Source: a virus | Strand: one strand, 5' to 3' | IMG/VR virus record: IMGVR_UViG_3300021957_000128 | Location: 1-36,909 of that record | DNA: 36,909 nucleotides | Shown here: one piece after another, positions 30,277 through 36,909 of the stretch | How positions within the stretch are numbered: position 1 is the first letter of the stretch | How the letters are laid out: every line of letters begins with the position of its first letter | Notes under the pieces: generated by a model | Database searches by the model: none | Seen by the model: the letters and a program-made list of their open reading frames with translations, nothing else | What the model was told of the DNA's origin: nothing | Translations under genes and position numbers: made by a program

Positions 30277-30938
30277 TGGGCTTGCGCTCAACATATAACT
30301 CAGGGGTTTATGACTCTGGGTTATACGGCGAGCCTGAGACAACGCAGGGGGCTGCTTCTGCGTCTATTGGCGTTTCCGCGTCTGCGTCTGCCGTTACGAT
30401 TGTAGACGGCGCAGCGTCCACAGCTATTGCATTTGCCGCATCGCAGCCAACTGGCGTGCGCGTTGTTGATGCGTCTGCAAGCATAAGCCTTGGCGGCATT
30501 GTTTCCGTCAGCGCGGTAAAATACGAGGTTATTCCCGGATTTAGACCGGGCTACGGGCTTAACACTTACGGATCGTATATTTACGGCAAAAACATTAGCA
30601 TTGAAGAAGGTAGCGCCTCTGCGAATATTGCTTTTGCCGCGAGCGTTTCCGGCGGTGTTACGCGGAATGTTTCTGCTTCCACTGCGATTGCATTTGCTGC
30701 AACCGCAAACGGCGTTTACGATGTGGTGGCCTCAACTACCGCCGCTATTTCAATTTCGTCCGATATAGGGTATATCAGAATAAGGACTTTTGCGGTTTCC
30801 GACAATATTGCGTTTACGCCTGTCGTGAATGCTAGGTATAAGTGGGAAGACGCACCCGACCCGACAACCATATGGACAGAAGCATCTGATCCATCAACGA
30901 CTTGGACAGAAGCAGACTATTTAGAGAGGGCCGCATAA
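30276..30938 (+). CDS. Repetitive tail protein
   Basis: 220 aa, ATG overlapping the previous stop. Low complexity with Ala/Ser/Val repeats (ASASIGVSAS, STAIAFAAS, SASTAIAFAAT) separated by beta-like segments, and a GFRPGYGLNTYGSYIYGKN part. The C-terminus repeats DP-TTIWTEASDPSTTWTEAD. It is probably a tail-fibre-like or spike-associated protein. No enzyme motif. Confidence 0.6.
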   Translation: MGLRSTYNSGVYDSGLYGEPETTQGAASASIGVSASASAVTIVDGAASTAIAFAASQPTGVRVVDASASISLGGIVSVSAVKYEVIPGFRPGYGLNTYGSYIYGKNISIEEGSASANIAFAASVSGGVTRNVSASTAIAFAATANGVYDVVASTTAAISISSDIGYIRIRTFAVSDNIAFTPVVNARYKWEDAPDPTTIWTEASDPSTTWTEADYLERAA

Positions 30939-31594
30939 TGCCTACGACAACGACGAATTATTCTTGGAATAAGCCAACCGTAGGCGGCGACGAAGACGCT
31001 TGGGGTGGCTTTCTAAACGGTAACTGGGATGCTCTTGATACGTTGCTTGGCGGCGTTACAAACACTGAGTTTGAAATCCTTGACGGCGCAACTGTCACGA
31101 CAGCAGAGCTTAATCTGCTAGACGGTGTTACAGCGACAACCGCAGAGCTTAATTACGTTGACGGTGTAACCTCTGCAATCCAAACGCAGCTTAATGCCAA
31201 GGTGGGCGCAACCTACACAGGCGATGTAGACATCACTGGCGAGCTAATCGTTGATAGCTACAACGAAACCTACGGCGCTGTTACATCAAGCTCCAACGCC
31301 ACAACGGTAAATTGTGAGGCTGGTAACGCATTCAGCCACACGCTGACAGAAAACACCACGTTCACGTTTAGTAACCCGCCAGCCAGCGGCACGGCGTATA
31401 GCTTCAGTATTGAGATCATCCAAGATGGCTCTGCGTCTGGCTTCACGGTTACTTGGCCTGCGGCTGTTGATTGGCCTGCGGCTACGGCACCAACTCTGAC
31501 AGCAACAGCATCTGCGAAAGATGTGTTTGTATTCTACACCCGTGACGGTGGCACGAACTGGTACGGATTTACGGCTGGGCAGGCACTAGCATAA
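30938..31594 (+). CDS. Tail fibre protein with DGVTATTAELN repeats
   Basis: 218 aa from an ATG that overlaps the previous stop by one base. The upstream in-frame ATG (30902) lies inside the previous gene and is less likely. A conserved N-terminus (NYSWNKPTVGGDEDAWGG) leads to repeats TTAELNLLDGV, TTAELNYVDGV, which are typical of marine phage fibres, then a beta-rich C-terminal domain (AGNAFSHTLTENTTFTFSNPP). It is probably distal or side-fibre material. Confidence 0.78.
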   Translation: MPTTTTNYSWNKPTVGGDEDAWGGFLNGNWDALDTLLGGVTNTEFEILDGATVTTAELNLLDGVTATTAELNYVDGVTSAIQTQLNAKVGATYTGDVDITGELIVDSYNETYGAVTSSSNATTVNCEAGNAFSHTLTENTTFTFSNPPASGTAYSFSIEIIQDGSASGFTVTWPAAVDWPAATAPTLTATASAKDVFVFYTRDGGTNWYGFTAGQALA

Positions 31595-31606
31595 GGGGCG
31601 CACAAT

Positions 31607-33529
31607 ATGGCGACGAAAAAGAAGCTATTACAAGCTGCGGCTGGTCAAGCTGGTGGTGCTGCCCCTGATGTAGATGATGTGTTCAGCACTTATTTGTATG
31701 AGGGTAATGGCTCAACTCAAACTATTACTAATAATGTAGACCTGTCAGGTGAAGGCGGGTTAGTTTGGATTAAGTCAAGAGCGCACACATATCCTCATGC
31801 ATTGTTTGATACAGAAAGAGGCGCTACAAAACAACTAAAGTCTAATAGCAGCGCTGCAGAAAGAACTTTATCTACATTACTTACATCCTTTAATAATAAT
31901 GGGTTTTCTCTAGGGAGTGATAGTGATGTAAATGGAACATACAGCACTGCAAAATACGCCTCTTGGACATTCCGCAAAGCCCCTAAGTTTTTTGATGTGG
32001 TGACTTATACGGGGGATGGGACAAATAATAGGCAGATCGCACATGATCTTGATGCAACTGTCGGCATGGTTGTTGTAAAAAGACTTGATTCAACAGGAGA
32101 CTTTTTTACGTGGCACAGAACTTTTAGTAACAACCAAAATGTTGTGCTTAATGATAATTTTGCCGTAACTACTCTACAAAACTATTTAGTTACGGCAAGC
32201 AGCACAACATTTACTGTTGGTAGTAATTCTGATGTAAATAGAAGTGGCAGTTCCTACGTAGCCTACCTATTCGCACACAACGATGGTGACGGTGAGTTCG
32301 GCCCTGATGGTTCGGACATTATTAAGTGTGGTAGTTATACTGGTAATGGTTCTGATGATGGCCCTGTAATTGACTTAGGGTTTGAGCCTCAATGGTTAAT
32401 GATTAAAAATACAACTGATGCAGATAGTTGGTGGATGTTTGATACCATGAGAGGAATGGCTGTTGACGCTATTGACCCAGCACTTTGGGCAGACGGTAGT
32501 AATGCAGAAGTGAGTACTGGTGAACCGGGCATTTCACCTACACCCACAGGATTCAAAGTAACTACTAATCAGGGTTTTTTAAATAATAACAATAGTAACC
32601 TAATCTACATATCCATACGCCGTGGCCCACTTGCGCCGCCTACGGCTGGGACTGAGGTGTTTGGGATAGATAACAACACAGGTCAAACTGGAATGACGAC
32701 AGGCGTTGTCACAGATTTTGGCTTCGCCGGTCAGCGATCTGGTACTGATAAGTATTACGTTGGCACGAGGCTTTTGCAAGGTTCATACTTAAATTTTAAT
32801 AGCACTGCATCTGAAAGCTCTTCTAGCGCTTTTAGTTTTGACCAAATGGATGGCTTTTTTAGTGCGGCAGGAAGTTGGAACGGATACATTGGCTACGGCT
32901 GGAAACGTGCGCCTAACTACATGGATGTCGTGGCATATTCTGGAAATGGAACAGGTACTCGTACCTTGAGCCATAACCTAGAAGCAACACCCGAAATGAT
33001 ATGGCTTAAAAAGAGAAGCACCACGAGTTCTTGGTATGTTTATCATAAAGATTTGAGTGATCCCAATAACGGTTATCTCTCCTTAGAAAACAGCAGTGCA
33101 AGGTCGGCATCTAGTGGGATATGGGGAACAGGACCAACAAGCACAAACTTTCAAGCTGTATTAAATACAAGCGGTCAAACTCACATAGCCTACCTATTCG
33201 CCTCACTAGATGGCATATCCAAGGTGGGAAGTTATACTGGAAACGGCTCATTCCAGACTATTGATTGCGGCTTTTCTGCGGGTAGCCGCTTTGTGCTTAT
33301 AAAGCGAACTGACGCAACAGGTGACTGGTATGTTTGGGATAGTGAACGTGGGATAACTCAAGCAGCCGATCCGTACTTAGAATTAAATACAACGGCGGCT
33401 GAAACTACGGGAAACAAGAACTATTTGTATCCAGCAAATTCTGGCTTTGGCGTTCAAGAAATTAACGGAACAAATAACCCAAACATCAACGTATCAGGTG
33501 CAACGTACATTTTCTACGCAATAGCATAA
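31607..33529 (+). CDS. Large tail fibre / receptor-binding protein with repeats (DUF7483-like)
   Basis: 640 aa. Four to five copies of a ~100-residue beta-sandwich-like unit each carry a Y(T/S)GNG(S/T) motif (for example VVTYTGDG, KCGSYTGNGS, VVAYSGNG, KVGSYTGNGS) and a W(L/V/Y)-x-K-x segment. This resembles DUF7483-type fibre proteins of marine phages. By hand count GC is ~33% at 31681-31740, well below the neighbours, so the gene looks recently acquired, as expected for host-range determinants. Confidence 0.78.
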   Translation: MATKKKLLQAAAGQAGGAAPDVDDVFSTYLYEGNGSTQTITNNVDLSGEGGLVWIKSRAHTYPHALFDTERGATKQLKSNSSAAERTLSTLLTSFNNNGFSLGSDSDVNGTYSTAKYASWTFRKAPKFFDVVTYTGDGTNNRQIAHDLDATVGMVVVKRLDSTGDFFTWHRTFSNNQNVVLNDNFAVTTLQNYLVTASSTTFTVGSNSDVNRSGSSYVAYLFAHNDGDGEFGPDGSDIIKCGSYTGNGSDDGPVIDLGFEPQWLMIKNTTDADSWWMFDTMRGMAVDAIDPALWADGSNAEVSTGEPGISPTPTGFKVTTNQGFLNNNNSNLIYISIRRGPLAPPTAGTEVFGIDNNTGQTGMTTGVVTDFGFAGQRSGTDKYYVGTRLLQGSYLNFNSTASESSSSAFSFDQMDGFFSAAGSWNGYIGYGWKRAPNYMDVVAYSGNGTGTRTLSHNLEATPEMIWLKKRSTTSSWYVYHKDLSDPNNGYLSLENSSARSASSGIWGTGPTSTNFQAVLNTSGQTHIAYLFASLDGISKVGSYTGNGSFQTIDCGFSAGSRFVLIKRTDATGDWYVWDSERGITQAADPYLELNTTAAETTGNKNYLYPANSGFGVQEINGTNNPNINVSGATYIFYAIA

Positions 33530-33556
33530 CTCAACTGACAACGGAGACTTTCAATC

Positions 33557-34054
33557 ATGTCAGAATATCGTAATAGAACAACAGGCGAAGTAAAAACGCA
33601 GGGGCAATGGCGAGCCGCTAACCCCAACATGTCTTTGCCTCGCACATGGAAAGCTGCAACGCTAGATGCACTAAACTTAGACCCAGTGCTACGCAGCCCA
33701 GCGGCTACCACAGGCGCATATCAAAACTCTGTGCGTGATGGCGTTGAGCAAGATGCCAATGGCAACTGGGTAGAGAAGTACGTTGCCCGTGACATGTTCG
33801 CTGACACCACAGAGGATGGCGTTACCACCACCAAAGCAGAGCATGAGGCGGCTTATCAGGCAACACTTGATGCAGCGGTGGCAGAGCGTAATCGCACCAA
33901 GCGTGATGGTTTGCTGGCTGAAACAGATTACTTTGCGCTGACTGATGTAACGATGGATGCGCCGATGACAACCTACCGTCAGGCGCTGCGCGATATTACA
34001 GCCCACGATAACTGGCCCAACTTGGCCGATGATGACTGGCCGACGAAGCCGTAA
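33557..34054 (+). CDS. Tail fibre assembly-type protein
   Basis: 165 aa, ATG 8 bases after GGAGACTTTC. The C-terminal part DGLLAETDYFALTDVTMDAP, then TTYRQALRDITAHDNWPN and WPTKP, is the signature of phage tail-fibre assembly chaperones (Phage_tail_APC-like). The N-terminus has a conserved-looking TTGEVKTQGQWRAANPNMS. It would help fold the fibre encoded just before it. Confidence 0.82.
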   Translation: MSEYRNRTTGEVKTQGQWRAANPNMSLPRTWKAATLDALNLDPVLRSPAATTGAYQNSVRDGVEQDANGNWVEKYVARDMFADTTEDGVTTTKAEHEAAYQATLDAAVAERNRTKRDGLLAETDYFALTDVTMDAPMTTYRQALRDITAHDNWPNLADDDWPTKP

Positions 34055-34069
34055 AGGGGGAGAAGGCAC

Positions 34070-35548
34070 ATGCCGTTGATCCCACTTAATATCCCAGCGG
34101 GCCAATACAGAAACGGTACCGAATATCAGTCTCAGGGCCGCTGGCGCGATGCAAACCTGATCCGCTGGCACGAAGGCGCGCTGCGCCCCGTTGGCGGCTG
34201 GCGTCAGCGCGGAAGCGTTGACTTGGACGGCGTGACCCGCACGATGATTGCGTGGGAGGGCAACAACGGAGATCGCCGCGTGGCGTTTGGAACGTACAAT
34301 AAGTTGTACGCCATGACGTCAAGCAACACTGTAAGCGAGATCACGCCTGTCGGTTTCACCGCAGGCAGGCAGGATTCCACGTCCTTCACTGGTTATGGCG
34401 GCAATGTTTACGGCAGCAGCCTTTACGGTTTACCCGCAGAAGACACCGGCTCTATTTTGCCAGCGACCACATGGAGCTTGGAAAACTGGGGCGAATACTT
34501 GCTGGCTAACACAGCTGATGACGGCAAGATTTACCAGTGGCAGCTTAACGCTTCAACGCCCGCCGCCGTGCTGTCAAACGCCCCGACAAACTGCTCTGGC
34601 ATGATGGTGACGGAAGAGCGTTTTGTGTTTGCGTTTGGCGCAGGCGGCAACCCCCGCAAGGTTGCATGGTCTGACCGTGAAGATAACAATACTTGGACAC
34701 CGGCAGCGACAAACGAAGCCGGTGACATTGAGATACAAACCAACGGCACAATCCTCAAAGGATTACGCACACGCGGGCAGTCGTTGATCCTTACAGATCA
34801 AGACGCGCACACGGCCACATATAGTGGCCCGCCGTTTGTGTATGGCTTTGAGCGCGTTGGTACTTCGTGCGGCTTGATTGCGTCCAACGCAGCTGCGTCG
34901 ATTGACGAGGGCGTGGTGTGGATGGGCCAGCGCTCGTTCTTCATTTACGCTGGTGGATCTGTGCGAGATTTGCCGTGCGAGGTTGCTGACTATGTTTTCA
35001 GCGACATGAACAATGACCAGCGGTCAAAGGTTCACGCCGTTGTGAACAGCCGGTTTAACGAAATCTGGTGGTTTTATCCAAGCGCAAGCGCAACAGAATG
35101 CGACAGCTACGTTGCGTTTGATTACGCTGAAAATATTTGGACAACCGGCACGATTGACCGCACAGCTGGTGTGGATCGAGGCGTGTTTCGTCAGCCCTTC
35201 TGGATTGCCGCTGATGGCATTTTGTACGAGCAAGAAGTTGGCTTTGACTACGGTGGCCAAGCGCCGTTTGCCGAAACAGGCCCGATTGCGCTGGGCGTTG
35301 GTGAAAACGTAATGGCGGTGCGCGGCATGATCCCAGACGAAAACACGCTGGGTGACGTGAATGCCACATTTAAGACGCGTTTCTATCCAACGGATACGGA
35401 GCGAGACTACGGGCCGTATAGCATGGCCAACCCGACAAGCCTGCGATTTACCGGACGTCAGGTAAGAATGCGGGTCACAGGCAATACGTCATCTGATTGG
35501 CGCGTCGGCATCATGCGGCTTGACGCAGTGGCTGGCGGGCGCAGATGA
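34070..35548 (+). CDS. Tail nozzle / DNA stabilisation protein (P22 gp10-like)
   Basis: 492 aa, ATG after GGGGGAGAAGG. The N-terminus (PLNIPAGQYRNGTEYQSQGRWRDANLIRWHEG) and the core (NGTILKGLRTRGQSLILTDQDAHTAT, SCGLIASNAAASIDEGVVWMG) match the stabilisation/nozzle family. The protein forms the tail tube end beneath the adaptor. The ATG of the tail-tip gene overlaps its stop by 4 bp. Confidence 0.87.
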   Translation: MPLIPLNIPAGQYRNGTEYQSQGRWRDANLIRWHEGALRPVGGWRQRGSVDLDGVTRTMIAWEGNNGDRRVAFGTYNKLYAMTSSNTVSEITPVGFTAGRQDSTSFTGYGGNVYGSSLYGLPAEDTGSILPATTWSLENWGEYLLANTADDGKIYQWQLNASTPAAVLSNAPTNCSGMMVTEERFVFAFGAGGNPRKVAWSDREDNNTWTPAATNEAGDIEIQTNGTILKGLRTRGQSLILTDQDAHTATYSGPPFVYGFERVGTSCGLIASNAAASIDEGVVWMGQRSFFIYAGGSVRDLPCEVADYVFSDMNNDQRSKVHAVVNSRFNEIWWFYPSASATECDSYVAFDYAENIWTTGTIDRTAGVDRGVFRQPFWIAADGILYEQEVGFDYGGQAPFAETGPIALGVGENVMAVRGMIPDENTLGDVNATFKTRFYPTDTERDYGPYSMANPTSLRFTGRQVRMRVTGNTSSDWRVGIMRLDAVAGGRR

Positions 35549-36195
35549 GCCGAATACTTCCACCCATTACGGAAAACATAAACCAGTGGGCCGAGAATAT
35601 GCGGCGCTACTTGGGCCGTGCTTTGGATCAGCTGGGGTTCAAGGAAACGTATTCGTCGGCTTCCGAGAATGGCGTTTTGCTGTGGGATAACGTCAACGGA
35701 TATCCCGTTGTTTCCAAAAACGGCGAGTGGCGTCAGGTTGTGCTTGAGGATGGGCATTACGATGGCACCATCAGCACAGATCAGACAGCGGCATTAATAA
35801 ATACGGCATACGCGCTGACGTTTACTCAGGATTTAGCTGAAGGAATAACGAGCGGCACGCCAGCTTCGCGTTTGGTCGTTGACGAGGCTGGGCAATATTC
35901 TGTGACATATTCAATGCAAATGGCCTCAACATCTGCTTCAACTGTTAGGATGTGGTTTTGGGTTAGAATTAATGGCACAGATATTCCCAAATCTGCAATG
36001 GAAAACACGTTGCACCAAAATGGATCAACTCTTGTCGTTACAAAGTCATCGATACTGCAACTTTCCGCAGGAGATTACATAGAGGTCATGTGGGCGACTA
36101 ACAGCACAAACGGTTATTTGGAAGCAGTGGCCGCAACTGCATTCGCGCCCGCTACGCCGTCAGCAACTATATCTATGGTGAGGCTTCATGGATAA
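35545..36195 (+). CDS. Tail-tip / receptor-binding protein, allele B (complete)
   Basis: 216 aa from the true start MSRILPPITENINQW, which overlaps the nozzle stop by 4 bp. The first ~67 residues equal allele A (3-644). Beyond that the sequences diverge, keeping the frame of the motifs GTPASR, DEAGQY, STSASTV and AGDYIEV. This is a C1q/TNF-like jelly roll and hence a strong receptor-binding candidate. The two alleles end with the same VRLHG/TRLHG tail. Confidence 0.8.
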   Translation: MSRILPPITENINQWAENMRRYLGRALDQLGFKETYSSASENGVLLWDNVNGYPVVSKNGEWRQVVLEDGHYDGTISTDQTAALINTAYALTFTQDLAEGITSGTPASRLVVDEAGQYSVTYSMQMASTSASTVRMWFWVRINGTDIPKSAMENTLHQNGSTLVVTKSSILQLSAGDYIEVMWATNSTNGYLEAVAATAFAPATPSATISMVRLHG

Positions 36196-36550
36196 AGAGC
36201 TTGAGAGATGCCGCGATTGGATTGAGGCCGCTTTGGAGTATTCCGGCGGCACGCATGACTTCATTGATGTGGCAGAAAGTATATACAAAGGCAGCATGCA
36301 GCTCTGGCCTACGCCGAGGGGGTGCATAGTGACCGAAATAGTGGTATATCCGAGAAAGAAAGTTTTAAACGTGTTTCTTGGCGGCGGCGAGTTGGATCAG
36401 ATTTTAGAAATGCATGAAGATGTGATAGCATGGGCGAAATCGCAAGGATGCTCTGCATTGACTATGACGGGCCGGTTTGGCTGGAAGAAACCACTGAAGG
36501 CGCATGGCGTGGAGCCACTGCACGCCTCATATGTGAAGGAGTTTGAATAA
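36188..36550 (+). CDS. GNAT-like virion-associated protein, copy B
   Basis: 120 aa, nearly the same as the copy at 637. Differences seen are few (for example VAES/VAEG, DVIAW/DVVAW, GVEPL/GWEPL). It overlaps the tail-tip gene by 8 bp just like copy A. See 637-999 for the family argument. Most base changes are synonymous or conservative, so both copies look functional. Confidence 0.65.
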   Translation: MDKELERCRDWIEAALEYSGGTHDFIDVAESIYKGSMQLWPTPRGCIVTEIVVYPRKKVLNVFLGGGELDQILEMHEDVIAWAKSQGCSALTMTGRFGWKKPLKAHGVEPLHASYVKEFE

Positions 36551-36909
36551 TGGCAGGCGGCGGATCAACAACGTCAAGCGTTGAAATTCCAGAATACATT
36601 GAGGAAGCAGCACGCCGCAATTTGGCCAAGGCTGAAGACATTAGCCAGATTGGGTATGTGCCATATTACGGGCCTGATGTTGCCGCGTTTACGCCATTCC
36701 AAGAAGCAGGATTTCAGCAGACTGCTGACGTTGCGTCTGCGTTTGGTGTGGGGCCGCAGATGTCTCAGACGGACATTATGGGCGGCATGCCAGCGCCGAC
36801 AGAGTTTGCTGGCGGTGTGCGTGGATACAGCTCAGCCCCGCTGTACCAGCAAGCCGTTGACGAGCTTGCCGCGCAGCGTCCGGCGCAAGCGCAATTCATT
36901 GAGAGCTTT
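36550..36909 (+). CDS. Ejection protein, copy B (3' partial at window end)
   Basis: 120 codons are present before the window ends. It starts MAGGGSTTSSVEIPEYIEEA, against MSGGKGGSTTSSV in copy A (two codons fewer). Substitutions in copy B against A include RNLGKA/RNLAKA, GMG/GVG and SRSD/SQTD. The stop codon and the 97-residue repeat region fall outside the window. Confidence 0.75.
   Translation, partial: MAGGGSTTSSVEIPEYIEEAARRNLAKAEDISQIGYVPYYGPDVAAFTPFQEAGFQQTADVASAFGVGPQMSQTDIMGGMPAPTEFAGGVRGYSSAPLYQQAVDELAAQRPAQAQFIESF

Larger units (their letters stand above)
35555..36909 (+). repeat. Right copy of the diverged terminal repeat
   Basis: Counterpart of 1-1364. Contains the complete tail-tip gene B (from 35545), GNAT-like copy B and part of ejection protein copy B. 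Being in the same orientation at both ends, it marks where a circular or terminally redundant genome has been read past its origin, from a different strain. Confidence 0.93.

Noticed and set aside
1-36909. Diversity-generating retroelement as the cause of tail-tip variation
   Set aside because: No reverse transcriptase gene and no template/variable repeat pair with A-specific changes are visible; the allele difference spans a whole domain.
1-36909. Prophage signs: integrase, attachment sites, tRNA, CI-like repressor
   Set aside because: I found no integrase or tRNA-like sequence. The only small regulator is the RHH protein. The end repeats are a diverged wrap-around of coding DNA, not att sites.

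Overview
This window is essentially one complete genome of a tailed phage with podovirus (short-tail) architecture, probably from an uncultured marine population infecting an alphaproteobacterium. I infer this from the P22/SU10-style head and tail set (portal, SU10-type capsid, adaptor, gp10-like nozzle, SLT-carrying ejection proteins), tightly overlapping genes almost all on the + strand, small basic proteins of a kind familiar from marine phages, a CysH-like gene, and moderately high GC. There is no integrase, no tRNA, no CRISPR array, no DNA polymerase and no RNA polymerase. Host and lifestyle are inference.

Layout. (1) 1-9167: end of a tail-tip protein, a GNAT-like protein, ejection proteins (one with an SLT lysozyme domain), then the portal. 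(2) 9172-11130: scaffold and major capsid protein, closed by a hairpin terminator at 11140-11165. (3) 11184-13601: small head or lysis genes, including several membrane proteins and an M15 endolysin. (4) 13598-13978: the only minus-strand gene, a PD-(D/E)XK-like nuclease, tail-to-tail with the endolysin. (5) 14033-23267: early operons from two matching candidate promoters (TTGCAC-16 bp-TATRTT/TATAGT), with many small genes, a ribbon-helix-helix regulator behind a palindromic operator, a RuvC-like resolvase, a RecE-like exonuclease, an SSB-like protein, a CysH-like protein, a Toprim plus RepA-type primase-helicase, and a DUF6378-like protein. An iteron-like array (22237-22380) just after the primase-helicase is the best origin candidate. 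(6) 23268-23685: a non-coding block full of inverted repeats, next to the small terminase. (7) 23686-26334: small terminase, DNA methyltransferase, large terminase. (8) 26365-26474: promoter followed at once by a terminator. (9) 26519-35548: small basic proteins, an HEAQH metallopeptidase-like polyvalent protein, then adaptor, tail fibre genes, fibre-assembly protein and nozzle. (10) 35545-36909: the tail-tip, GNAT-like and ejection genes again.

The first 1,364 bases and the last 1,355 bases are the same locus in two alleles. The flanks are nearly identical, but the receptor-binding half of the tail-tip gene is strongly diverged. Read as one genome, the unit length is about 35.55 kb and the window wraps past its own start. 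Either the contig joined two co-existing strains of a circularly permuted phage, or a real divergent duplication exists.

How it works together (inference): the early genes take over replication through the RepA-type helicase-primase at the iterons, with host polymerase, and use RecE, SSB and RuvC for recombination. The packaging and late genes then follow. The tail-tip gene is where variation is concentrated.
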